From assembly GCA_018343915.1 (NCBI GenBank), contig JABRWF010000006.1, positions 3,224,001 to 3,288,000 of the forward strand: 64,000 bases of DNA, given 5' to 3'. Below the pieces are notes generated by a model, which had not been told where the DNA came from, made no database searches, and saw only the letters and a list, made by a program, of their open reading frames with translations. Each line of letters starts with the position of its first letter. The stretch's first letter is position 1. Origin of the DNA: Agroathelia rolfsii. Taxonomy: Eukaryota; Basidiomycota; Agaricomycetes; Amylocorticiales; Amylocorticiaceae. A program made the position numbers and the translations under genes. This document shows, in pieces, positions 33,032 through 45,287 of the stretch.

Positions 33032-35717
33032 TCAAGCTTCTGCTGCGGTACCCATTAGAGCATAGTGATGTTTGATGATATCGGCCAGCTTTTCTGCAGA
33101 TGCAATAATCGGGCCGGTCTGGCAAATACGTTAAAAAAAAAGCAGTAGCAGATCCATGAGTAAGGAGAAATGATGTACAACCTGGACGGGAAAGGGCTAC
33201 TTACCGGATGTCCTGAGATGAGCCATGGGAAGATACTGGCATCACACACCCTAAGCCCATGTACACCATAGACCCTCAACTGAGAGTCCACCACGCCGTC
33301 ATCCTCGAGGGGTGCCATGCGGCATGTGCTGGCAGGATGGTATAACGTCTCCGCGCGTTCACGCACGAGTTCGGCCAGCTCATCATCGGAGGCATGCTGT
33401 AGATTCAAGTGAGAATCAAGTAACGGCGTCTTATCGGAATGGTCGAGGAGGTCCGTGAGCGGTGCTGTGTAGGCAATCTTGAGTGCTGCCTTGGTACCCC
33501 GTACGAGAGCATCGACATCGCGTTGGGTCTGACAGTACCTGATACCACGTAATAGAGAAACAGTCAGACGCTAGGCATGGTATAGAGAGCGGTGAGTTGT
33601 TAGTACACACTTAGGATCGATGGCAGGGTCCTGCCACGGGTCATTTGATTTCAACCGGATGGTACCTTTGCTGGTGGGACGTAAGAGAACGACGTGCATC
33701 GAATACGTGTGCACGCCCAACACTGTCGGCATCTCATGATCGGTGACTGCGACGGACGTCGAGACAATTTCAATGTCCGGACTGTCGTGCCCGGAATTGG
33801 AGTCAGGTACTAATGGTTTCTGGGACGGAAAGAGCACGGGGTCGTCCGTCCTAAAGAAGCAAGCCGCTTCGCCGATCTATTGAATTATGTTGATGAATGA
33901 ATATGAATCTACATAAGGACGAATAGGGGGTTGGCGATAGAACACCGCGAACTCACATTACTGGCAAGAGGGCCAGTGCCGAATAGCTGGTATTGGGCGA
34001 TAGCCTTGACAATGCGTGGGATATCCCTTGGCCATTGTCTTCGGAGGTACATTGAAGAACTCTCACTCTTATCTTTGAATCGCAGGTCTACGCCGGGATG
34101 ATCAATCAGGTGAGAGCCAACACCGGGAAGGTTATGCACAACCGGGATATGATGCTCTGCTAAATGGGATGCCGGGCCGATGCCAGATAACATCAGGATC
34201 TGATTAAAAAGGAGCCATCAGTCAACAAGGTATGTACAAAAAGGCACGAAATCATGTGATGAGAGGAGAGAACAAGAGGCAAGAGATTGTCTTACTTGAG
34301 GTGAATGGATGGCACCCCCGCAGACGATGACTTCTTTGATCGCGCGAACACGATAGCAAGGCCCGGATTTCTTCTGAGAAAACTCCACGCCAGTAGCGCG
34401 CGGCTCTCGTGCAGAGGTGTCAAAGAGTATTTTAGTCACATGGGCATGCGTGGCAACGGTTAGGTTCGGTCGGGCAAGTACTTCTGGTATGAGATAGGCT
34501 GCTTCGGTTGAAACACGCCGCCCCTTACTATCGACATAGCTCACTACACATATACAAGTCAGAGGGTTTATACAGATGACTGGGGTGAGGCAGAATCCCT
34601 ACTAATCTAGGTTGAATGGAGAAAACGTGTTGAATGTTTTAATTTTCGACGAGCAGATGAGATGAATCCATGAACATACTTGATTGGCACCCTTTTTTCC
34701 GGATTCTGTATTGAAGTCACTACTGATGGGAATCCCAACATTGGGGCATGTGTCTACAAATGCTCGGTTCGTACGACCGAGGTGCGCACGATATCCTACC
34801 TCTACTGGACCACAGTTGCCGCGATCCCCAGAGTCTACGGCAGGATGATTGGGGTGTGGACTAAAGCGCTCGAATTTCCGTATGTATTTGGAAAAATGTT
34901 GGTACGACCAGCTATCATCCTTGATAATTTGCGCCCATTCATCAAAATCGGATGCAACCCCGTACTGGGCCATCATTGCATTAATAGACGAAGCTTTCAT
35001 GAAAAGGGTCAAAATGTGCGCTTTTCTCGAGAAAAAAGACAGCAGTCGTACATCCTCCCAGCATCCTTCCTATTTTCCGATGAAAATAAGCGCTCAGATA
35101 ACATCATAATCATTTTTGGCTGTATTACCTCTTGGCCAGAAGTCCCGTTTACCACCTTGAAACTCTTGAGGCTCCGTATATAGATCGTAGACATGTGGAC
35201 CATGGTATAAGAGCGACCATGCAGAGGGTATCCTTGACTCAGGAAGCGCCACACCACTGAGTAATTGATAATTAATAAGTAGAATACGGCCGTGGGGGTG
35301 CTCTGTTAATGAATAAAGTACCTTCCGCCAGCTTCGAGTAGAAGGACCTTCAATGACGCGTCCTCGCTAAGCCTGGAAGCCAGTACGCATCCGGCCGTCC
35401 CTTCAATATCTTTATAGTGAGACTTCAAGGGCACCGCAATAACTTATGGACATTGTATTACCTCCACCAGCAATAACAATGTCATATTCGTCAAACTCAA
35501 GCGGAGTGTTTTGCACAGGGGCGTGACGACTAAAGCGGGAAGGCTCATCGATAAGGAATTTCTGCTGCCTGATTCGCCGAAGTCGTTTATTAAGGAGAAG
35601 CAAGAATACAAAGGCACATGTTGAGGCTATCGTGGCTTGTTTACGACTGACTGGAAGCCTAAGAAACCGGAGGAGCAATTTCAGCGAAACGAGAGTCTGT
35701 TGTTGGTGGTGATCCAT
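33032..35717 (-). CDS. GMC oxidoreductase C, intact, 11 exons, 658 aa
   Basis: FAD-dependent oxidoreductase of the glucose-methanol-choline family. Exons (minus): 35462-35717, 35322-35400, 35129-35256, 35052-35069, 34680-34993, 34603-34606, 34296-34543, 33957-34199, 33611-33876, 33205-33538, 33032-33118. All ten introns are GT..AG and no stop occurs. Hydrophobic anchor at residues 28-44, then the ADP-binding motif GGGTAG (84-89), GRMLGGSSSINAMM (signature 1), [15 protein letters not shown] (signature 2), and the catalytic pair His586 (YHPASTCRM) and His629 (SGHPTG). Likely an ER or membrane-tethered alcohol or choline-type dehydrogenase/oxidase facing its substrate on one side. The exact substrate cannot be read from sequence. 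Start chosen to match MDH-QQ of GMC-A. Confidence 0.93.
34603..34606 (-). other. 4-nt micro-exon of GMC-C
   Basis: ATTA between introns of 73 nt (GTATGT..CCTAG) and 59 nt (GTAGGG..GTGTAG). It joins GANQ to SYVDSKG as Gln-Ile-Met. Leaving it out shifts the frame. Confidence 0.75.
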
Positions 35718-36684
35718 GCCGGGGGATGGTCGTCGACAAGCGAGTTGGTATTCGGAATGCGGTTTATCAATCGTGGATGTTATAGTACACGTTAGTATTA
35801 AGTGCAAAAACCACTAAGAACAAGTACAGTGTATCTCGTCATCATCATGATCAGGGTCCCGTTCCGTGACAAGTCTCGTGATGATGGGCTAGGCAATCTC
35901 GGCGCCCGGATACGATCATGTCGCAGCTTTCAGTAGATTTTATGGACATTGCAAGTAGATAGGACATGGATAGCAAAAGCGCTTTGACGGTACTCTCTCA
36001 TAGAGTCATGGTGGTCGAAAAGCAAAGCGGTTGATGATAACTTGATGTCTCGAAATCGGTCCATATGGGCGGGAGATGTCTATTATAGTTACGGCCGCAA
36101 AAAAGGCGCTAATCACGGTCACATTTACGGAGTCAAGGCGGTTACAAGAAATTCCGAAGTCTATCATTAGTTACGTAATATCATCCTATCGGAAGCAAAC
36201 GGGCCGACTATCTCTCTTTGGCAACTGTTGCACTGCCAGTGAGGCCATCCACCATCTGCTACATGAGCCTGCATGCCGATGAATATTCCATAATACCAAC
36301 CACCACGTCTCCTGGCTTGCTAATACAATAGACTCCGTGCATATCAGACCCACGGATATAACTATAACAAACTGGAAGAGATGCTTTCCCTTGATGCCAG
36401 TGGTTGCCGCTAACTAAACCATCGGCAACGGCGACATGTATTGACAATTTAGATAACACCTTCCAACGATAGCATACTCTTTGGATTACCGCCCTTCATT
36501 GCCGTGGCCCTACGAATACAGGAATAACAAATATGTATGATACAAATTGGTAAGTTACTTTTTGTTGTACAAGAAATTACATAGGGACGACACGTGCACC
36601 TGGGCCTAGCAGCCGTCGACTAGCATGATCTCTCTGTTAAATGATATACAGTTTCAATTTTATGTGAAGTGTTCAGGGTTAGCT
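35718..36684. other. Intergenic, GMC-C promoter side
   Basis: Upstream of GMC-C and downstream of the DUF6593 gene. Only short frames; nothing recognised. Confidence 0.5.
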
Positions 36685-37508
36685 TTATTGTCGGCCGTCC
36701 AGGTATCGCAAGATGGTGAGTGATGCCGCCAATTCTAATGAGTCTTTAGCAAAGAGAATTCTTAACAGATATGAGGAACCTACCCAAGATTAACGAGATA
36801 TATGATGCTTCGACTGTAAATGTGTGACCTGAAGTCCGGTAAGCCATTTGTCCCGGTCTTCTGAGATCATAATGCGCGATAACTTGGTCATCCTCTGTGA
36901 CGCACTTTTCATTGTCCGTTATAGAAGACAAGCCACGTGAAGGTCAGGTCACCGTATCTTACAATCAGTTTTCGGGACGGGAATTTCATTGCATTCAAAT
37001 GTGCTTACCGACCACTCTTGACCTTCTACCCCACGATGTATCCAGCGGTACTCGTGTCCATCCGATGAGCGGAACTTCCTCGACAAGGTGCTTTAAATTT
37101 CCGAGGGGTGTGTGCGTCAGTAGGCGCTCCCGCATGGACGGGGGCAGGGCCCGAGATGGATGCATGAACCCCATACCTTCCTCCGAACCGCGAGGTCTTG
37201 TATAGCCACTTGCTCATTCTCTGCGAGACAAACTGTCCGCCCTGCGCAATATGAATCGTGCCGAGCCAATCATTCTTGCCAAACTCCAACACTACCAGAG
37301 GGGTCTTTTCCGAGTGTCGCATATCCAAGTGTCGAGACGAAGACCGCTTGCCCATGTCATATATACTGAATGTGTCGTCGGCGCCGTCGCTGGCTTGTGG
37401 ATTTCTGATAATGCGCATAAATAGGCGGTCGTACGCATCATCCAGATCGTGCGCGTCAAGTAGGCCAGAGTTGTCCTCGAAGATGTAAGCAGGTGTGCGT
37501 GAGAGCAT
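36685..37508 (-). CDS. DUF6593-like protein, 4 exons, 193 aa
   Basis: Exons 37177-37508, 37009-37078, 36784-36904 and 36685-36743 join in frame to 193 aa. Features of this basidiomycete family are visible: an N-terminal part with DDTFSIYDMG, a central TPLVVLEFGKND strand, the RKFRSSDGHEYRWIHRG block, the IAHYDLRRPG segment and a C-terminal helix LDSLELAASLTILRYL. No signal peptide or clear membrane span. Function is unknown in the family as I know it. The ATG at 37508 is preferred over an upstream in-frame ATG at 37622 because the latter lies within the TATA element. Confidence 0.8.
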
Positions 37509-37606
37509 TATAATGATAATTATGTCTTTGGGCCCTTGGCTTTTTTGTATCAACGGGGCGTGAGGAAAATGTTGTTCGCCCACGATGGTACGGATATGCC
37601 AGGGCC

Positions 37607-37615
37607 TTATATATA
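37607..37615 (-). promoter_or_regulatory. TATA box of the DUF6593 gene
   Basis: On the minus strand TATATATAA about 100 nt upstream of the ATG at 37508. Confidence 0.55.
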
Positions 37616-40600
37616 GTGGCATGCACAGGCTGATGACCGGGCAAAAGTTCCATCGGGTTCGGCAGGGTGTCTACAGATGATGTCTTGTACCTAATAGAAG
37701 TGTTACGATGTGGCGAAGAAGCACGCAACGCCAGTGAGCCCGGAAGAGGGACCTCGTGCGTTTGTAGGAAAAGCCAAGTTAGTGGTATTTTGAAAGTCAC
37801 CACATATACATCTTTTCCTAGCGGCACTAGTACGAATCCGGACGATGCCGTAAAAGAAGGAAAGGGGCAACCAGGATGCGGCAGACGGAAAAATGCCCTA
37901 GTGGGCGAAGAAAGACTGTCTTGGCGCCGAGTGGTTTCCAGACTCGGACACCAGGACCATAAAGGGATGATGAACATGGGATCACTAAGATCACACACAC
38001 GGGACATTTCTGATTTCACCTCCCGATATTCAGTCAGCCACCAGCAGAGATCATAACGGCGTGACTGGTGTCAGTGGGGTGTGCCGCGCAACCCGCACGG
38101 TCGCCATTCGCATGGTCGAAAATGCTGCGTGCTGCCAGTAATGACCTCATGACTACCACTGTTGGTTAGTCCTCGTCGAGGTCTCATCATTCAAACTTTT
38201 TAGATTAAAAAAATAGTGACCATGACGAGCGATGATGCATGATACGCTCGACAGCTCGCCAACGTGGCCTCACATTAGCCCGGGTAGTGTCAATCGCACC
38301 GCGATAATTGCGTAAACACTGGTATGTTGGCAACAATGAGACCCAGCAACTTTTAGATTTTAGCATGTCCGCCTGTAGTTCTCTCTTTTGTTGGGGATCT
38401 TTTCCACTTCATGATCGCATCACATTTCCGGTCCTCCTTGGTCCTCGTCACGAGTCATCTTTCCCTTTCCCCCCCTGAAGAAATGTCGTGTACATATAAG
38501 ACACAGATAGAAGCAGAGTTAAATATGACAAATTCGTATGTACACACCCGTACAATCCCTGTGAATATGGCAACTGCCACGGTACTCCATATACCACATG
38601 TATTAAGCCGATGAGATCAAAGAACATGATGCATATATTCTTCCAGGGTATGTCTCAAACAGGAAGTGGGGAACATCATCCCATATTCTGCTACGCTTCG
38701 GCAGGCCGCACCGAGTAATATTCCTTATGGAGCTTACTGATGCCGATTGGAAGGGGCGTCGGTCCAGTGCGCTCAGGTCTGGGTACAGTTGTTCATCACG
38801 CTATCTTTGTCCTCGTGATGTCTGGGCGATGTTCTAGTCGGCCCTCTTTTATCTACCCTTACCCGAAGAGGGCGGCGGCGTAACTACCGACGCACGAGTA
38901 CGTCAAATAACGGTGACTTGAATAATAACAGCAATACAATGAGGAAGAACAATGGGGTAAGCCGCAAAGACAACGAAGATCGCACACCATTCCGGAATGC
39001 AGCGGTCTCTGTTTCACGGGGTGCAGGCGGAATCAAAAAGGCAGAAACAGTAACACAAACGGAAATCAATAACAAGAGAGGCCGAGTTCAATTTCCGTTT
39101 TCAACAGAGAGAATATCTGTGATCATACACGTTCGCGACCCCAGAAGCCAGCGTCATGCGAGCCTCTCCTCCTTTCTCCCAAATTACACATGGGAATACC
39201 CTTTAGGTACCCGAAAAAATGGTCCCGGATCTATCAGGTGGGCACGGCCGGACCTGTGCAGGATCCTATGGTAGAGTCCGTGAGTCTAACGAAAATTCTA
39301 TGAAAGTTATTAGACTGGGAATTGTCTAGCCCCCAGAAGTCAAGATTCTATCGATAATGACGATATCTGTATCTGTTTCTATGATTGAGAAACAGAGCAG
39401 GATTAGGACGGACCTCGACTTTTGCTCACAAATAAATAAATAAAAGAGATGCTCGCACTGGTTTGTCTCCGAGAAGCCGACCAAAGCGGGTCCGCTGTGT
39501 GGTGCCGCCGCCTGTAGACTATCTTTAACTAGGCGTATTTTATCTGAGGGCGACGAAAGAGAATGAAATGGCGTATCGATGAGTCGCGAACTTAGGCAGC
39601 TAGACTCTAAGAAAGATACCGATGGGAATAATTGAGAACTATACATCAGTACAGGTACTCGCAGTATGTAGAAAAAGTCAATACAAAAATGCAAATACGT
39701 AAATCAGAGCCTTTGGTTGTGCCAGAGACAGGGTGCTCCATAATAATCAACTCGTGGTGCATAACAGAGTTGCTGGAGGGCAATATCAGCTGATTTGTTT
39801 TCACTTATGAGGATCATGTGTTTGCTCAAGTTCGAAGCATATAGGCCACGTTGCCCTTTATTTGTAATCGCAATCAGGGTTGACTAAGTTTGGCCAAACG
39901 CGATGAAGCCCAGTCCTCTTTATGGGAACTAGAATGGAAGTGTTGATGAGATAAGATATATTTAGTACTTAAGACCTGGGCGTATCAATGGCCTGCTATG
40001 ATGTCAGTGAGTGTATGCGGTCGAAAATGCCAGTGCAAGCGAGATAGACGGATAGGTACTATATTCACGATTACCAGCTGCAATATACCCTCGTGCACTT
40101 GTCATTCCCATGACCCGAAAAGTCATTGGGATTAGCGCTATTTATAAATGGTTATGTCGATGCGTTTTTTATTATTGAAAGGCGTGGTGAGCCAGAGCTG
40201 CGCCGCGACAATAGCGGAGTCCGCCTCTGCCACAAGAATGCTGCTAGATCGTCATCCGTTTTATTCGGAAAGAAATTAACGGGATTTGCAACATAAAATG
40301 TCATGATTCAGTTTGAACCAGCACCATCGCTATTAGTATGCGCATCAACGAACTTCTTGTTGTTTATACAATAACTGAGGCAAAAGAAAGATTGTATGGG
40401 TTATCTATGTCCGTGATGTGACTATATTCAGCCTAATAAATCGCTACAAAAAAAAGGAAGAAGAAGAAGTGCTTTATCATAAAAAGATATATGGATCGTG
40501 ACTCCGTGTTCCTGATCGACTAAATTGATCACAAAGTCCCTGGATATACTAGATATTCTTAGATTAGTCTGTGGGAGCACCTCTTTTCCGGCTTAAAACC

Positions 40601-43600
40601 GAAGGAACTTGCGATCAAGTACTAAGTAATGAAATGGACACCAAAGTAAAGAGAAATATATGGCGATGATGTTGGTAGAGTGAGTACATGAGTACGCAAA
40701 CAGCTATGTAAAAGTAGATATATTTAAGAGCAAGAGGCTGGTTCAAGTTTTAGAGTAACACAAACTAGTCAGGGCTGTAAGACAATACGCAGAACCCTGG
40801 TCACTCACAATGAAAACTGGGAAAAAATGATGCTGATGAATGATTTATTTCATTTGGTCAGCCATATGTTTTACTTAAATGTTTTGATGGCATCAGACAA
40901 TGTTTGGGGGTACTATGATTCTAAATAAATTTGTAAATTAGCACTTGACACAGTGGCACTGGGAGAATGTCTCGCAACATTAACTTCACCAGTAGGAGTA
41001 CTAGCAGCAACCGTTTCCTTTTAGATTCACCAACCAACTCGAAAAGGAGTGACTTAAGGGTTGTAATTGTATAACTTATCATGACGTATCATGAACAGTT
41101 AGAATCTGCAGCAGCCCCAATGGGCCATCATAACAAAATTCCGATAATACTTCCTCAAAGTGAATGGCACTAGTGGTGTAATGGTATGTGGCTGTGATTT
41201 GTTCCCAAGATTGGAGCTGAGTATGATGCGGAACTTCAAGTTGGTTTGTACTATCGCCGCTGACCCGAGCATGAAGTTACATTTGCGTTCTCGTTGTCTG
41301 CACGTCGAAACATTTCAAGGAAACTACAGGCAGTATACAGAAAAAGCCAGCAACTTCTTTTTCTCTGTTGGGGCTTATCTATCATAATTTGCGTCCTGCA
41401 TCAATGTCTGAGGCAGATCCTTGTAGTGCTGTGGTTCTGCCTATTTGCTTGGGGTTTCTAAGCGGTGCTTGTCTTGACTTCATTTCAGTTCGTGAGTGTA
41501 CACTCCTGAAGTAAATATACTCAAAGCACCAACGTATCTAAGGACACGAATGTTCGGCCACATTGTGTTGGTGTAAAGCCTGCAGCTTTTCTAGCAACAC
41601 GGGATCTGAGTATGATGAAGATGCGCCTCAGGACGAGGACGCACATTCTCAACCTGCTCGTGAAAGGACCCCCCTTCTGAAAGCTAAACAACCTACCTCA
41701 CAACCAGCAATGACTTCTAGCTTCATTTTACGATCATAATGTAGCTCGTGGGTTATCTTGTGTCAATGGTCTGTTTTCATCTTTCCCTTTGTTGTTCGTG
41801 CACTAAACTTTGGAAGCATTAGGATTAGGGCACTCCACATCGCAAGAACGAATTCTTCCTATTCATTTCCTCGTTCACGAATAGTAGAACCCTCGCTGTT
41901 CCATTGGATATATTATAAGTTTCAGCTTTGCGATTCTAATAGATATCCCCAAGTTTTATTAGTGACGCAGTGTATAAGTATATCTGAATGGTGCCTTTTT
42001 CTGCGATTAGCATTGAGACATGACAATGCAAGCTGACTCGGCATTTGAATCTGAAGCTCAGATCATCACTGGGGTTCCTAATGTGTTGATCCCCCCGACC
42101 CCAATATTAGCTCTCATGACCAGCACTAAGCATTCAGGTGATGTCATTGGGGGACAGGGACTTCTTCCAAAGTACTATTCGCTCTTCTATGCCGTATCCT
42201 TGGTTGTATGTACGATACGTTGGTAAGGAATCGATGTTCTTAGGCATTTTTTCATGTCACTTACTCACATGCGTAGCTTGCCAATCTAATAAATTATGCT
42301 GTTTGCAAATTGACACTCATCAATGAGCACCAGTGGACGTGAGTCTTCACTTTGTGACTGATAGAAAGATTCATGATCTACGCAAGAAGTCATATTGATT
42401 CAAATTATCCAAGAGCCCTTCCAAAATTTTCAATGCGTTCAATATTGCGCTCACCGATTGTCGATTACTTATCAGGTTTCACTCTTCACCTCTCCCTAAA
42501 GTGTGTGCGTTCATTGAACCAAGACTTACTTCGTGGGAAAATGGATTACTATACCACAACACGACATGAGACGATGATGGATTGTCCAAACAAAATGCCG
42601 AATAACCCCAACTAGCTGCGTGCTTCGAGTCTTTTTGGTGGACACGGTGCGCCCGGCTGAATTTGCAAGTCGATTTGACTCTGAGCTGTGGTATCACTTC
42701 TTCATGATGCTATGTTCTAATGACTGCTGAACCGCAAATCCAGGCCATCTGGGATTTATGACCGAGTATTGGTATGAATCATTCTCAAGGTAGCAAGTTA
42801 ACTTGAGCCAAAATTTGATGAAATAGGAATGAATAAATTGACTATCAAAATCAGTTCACATATGCTTATGCAAATATCTCAATTTTATGTCACTATTAAT
42901 ATCAATGGTACGTAGTTGGTCACCATCACTACAGCTCTAACTATACATTTTCTCTCAGCTCAATCTCCTACTATGTAGGTTACATTGTGATTACTAGCAG
43001 AACCTCAACCAGTAAAACTTCATAATGTATATGTACTAGTGAGTACATTCTGATGCGCCGTAAACTACGGATCACGGACGGTGGTAATGAGATAGTACAA
43101 TGGGGTTGATTAATTTTAATAGTACCGTCTGATTTCACTTAATCAAAGTAGTGTCCTCTGCAACGTTTTTTTGTCTGATGCCAAATATTTTTACTTCTTT
43201 GGATACAATAGCCATGATATGGAGAGTTCTCATTGATGTCTGTGGTAGGGCTCGATAAAGCCAGCTAATATGCTAAACCACGGGCTTAAAAGCTTGTGCC
43301 GATATTCTGGACAGTAGTTATGGGATGTACATGATGGGATCGCAATGTGCTGATGGTAGTGATGGCTGCTTTGGCGACTCGCCATGGTCGACCCATCAAC
43401 CTGGATATTACATCAATACGCAGCTCTTCTAGTCATTGATACAACGCACAATTCTCCGCGTATTCGGGGCTTCGAAACCTCCGGTGGTATGTAGCAGCCT
43501 TATAAGCACATGCCGTACTGTTTAATCTTTCCCTTTCCCCTGGCGGGCCAGCTTGTCGCTTTCATCTCCTTCTCTTTTTCTTTCTTTCCGGAATCTATAT

Positions 43601-43643
43601 TCCGCTGGTACTTCTCTTCCACCTTCCCTGGGATTTATAGAGC
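37616..43643. other. 6 kb without a supportable gene
   Basis: The longest frame (187 codons, minus, 37456-38019) overlaps the DUF6593 promoter and first exon and has no motif, so I do not call it. An exon-like stretch at about 41580-41720 encodes acidic text ending in PARERTPLL-type sequence on the plus strand but has no continuation I can join. Decayed genes may be present. Confidence 0.45.
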
Positions 43644-45287
43644 ATGGACTCCGCAAAAGTTTACCAAGAGTTTGTTTGTTAATTAATCACTTGCAAGAAC
43701 AAATGCTAACCCGTTCAACTGACCTAGAAATGCTTATCAGTATATTCAGATCGCATCAATAGGTGAGATTTTAATTACACCGTGGGCATCCCTACAGACA
43801 GACCGCCTTAAGATTCTGACATGTGTTAGTTCTACTTGTTTATGACCACTTCATTACACTCGACAACGAAGTCAAATATATTTGGTCGAAAGCATCAAGG
43901 AGGATATCTATCGCATTCTTATTCTTGCGATATGTTGGTCTCGTTGTAATGCTTGTTGTATATGGGATATTGTGCTTCTTTAATGTCATTGGACAGCCTG
44001 AGATAGTAAGTGTTATACATCCTTCCATTGGCACTTCAGAATGGTAATATCCCTATGCCAGAGGTATCAGCATTAATGGATATTGGAGCGAGCTTTTACT
44101 GAATCCGTATATTCTCAAAGTCCTGGAGGCACAACGATTGGAGCAATCATAGCTGATGTATTGATGATGCTCGTAGTATTTTATATCGAACGTATGTTTG
44201 TATTCTCCTTTCCTTTTGAGTTGTATCTCACACCATCATCTTATATTACGCAGTTCTATTCTTATGGAGAATATATGCATTATACGAGAAGAACCTACGT
44301 CTAGTCTTAGGCTTGCTTTTCTTCGGGATCATGATTATGTCTATTGCCGTGGTATGTACTGGTTTCAATCTTTTTCCCGGTAATTGATTGCCTAATAAAT
44401 GTAGATAATGCTACTGAGAGCCAAAATACCAGGAATAAGCCAGATGCAGAGGTCCGTTCTTAAAGTATTCTGATTGAGTTGAATGCTTGATTGAAAATGT
44501 TAAACAGGAATATATGTGAATAGGTTTCTTAATTCATTCGCGCCGAGCATACATTTATCTAGAGGCTCTGATAGATCATTCGGCATCTTGGATGGGACTA
44601 TTCACATGGGATGTCCTGATGTGCGCCTTAACCATTGTTAGGACATATCAAACACGTCTGGCATATCACCTTCCATCAAGAAGATCTATGGTCTCTATTA
44701 TTTTTAGAGATGGTTAGTCCCCATATATTACTGATGAATAAGGGTCTTGAAAGTACTCATGATTTCTTATTGAAATTTAGGGATATTTTATTTTTTGTGC
44801 GTGGGATAGCAATATCTTGATACGTTAGGTTGAACTTTCTTATAGAATACTCACCGCAGTGAGCCTATGCAATCTGTTCACAGATTATGTAAGTCCTCTT
44901 TACTCTATCATTCGTTATTTTTAACAACTAAAACGTCATTACGCAGCTTGCGCCAGTCAGTAGCAAATATTCATGATAACTAGGGTGTCAGCCATTAACA
45001 ATTTTTTACTAGCATGCACTCAGAGGATGCTTTTCGGTTTTCAATATTTGGTAGGCGTTCTCACATTTTTTAGTTGGTTTATTTCTCAAAGTTATTGCAG
45101 TATTGCAATCAATCTTTTTTGCAGGATGATGATCAACCTCATAGAAGGCTTTGATCAGTCCGAAGAATTTGTTTCATTGCATAACAAACTGCCTCAGGCT
45201 GGAGCCACCATAGCAATCAAACGTCTGCCAATATCAGAGATAGAGTCAGAAATCAGCACCTTTCAAGCTTCAGAAGACGCTGTTTAA
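43644..45287 (+). CDS. DUF6533-family seven-pass membrane protein, 14 exons, 289 aa
   Basis: Exons: 43644-43669, 43728-43762, 43830-44005, 44062-44063, 44121-44191, 44254-44351, 44405-44451, 44508-44515, 44575-44712, 44781-44796, 44846-44888, 44947-44955, 45013-45050, 45125-45287. They give one frame of 289 aa, the usual size for the family. The N-terminus carries the DUF6533 signature YDHFITLDNEVKYIW; about seven hydrophobic spans follow, with LFLWRIYALYEKN and DVLMCALTIVRTYQTR between them, then a polar tail. Exons of 2, 8, 9 and 16 nt are unusual. The 8-nt one is also found in the second copy; the 2-nt one is the least certain. Splicing is inferred from frame and homology. Role unknown. 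Confidence 0.72.
44508..44515 (+). other. 8-nt micro-exon of the DUF6533 gene
   Basis: GAATATAT between TTAAACAG and GTGAATAG. The decayed paralogue has AGCTATAT at the same place (between CTAAATAG and GTAATATA). In both, joining gives Arg-X-Ile-Tyr before the next membrane span. Confidence 0.65.

Noticed and set aside
37456..38019. 187-codon minus-strand frame
   Set aside because: Overlaps the promoter and first exon of the DUF6593 gene, has no motif, low-complexity composition and no homologous exon structure.
42020..42326. Short plus frames around 42.0-42.3 kb that look mildly hydrophobic
   Set aside because: No splice-compatible neighbours and no recognisable family; too short to call.
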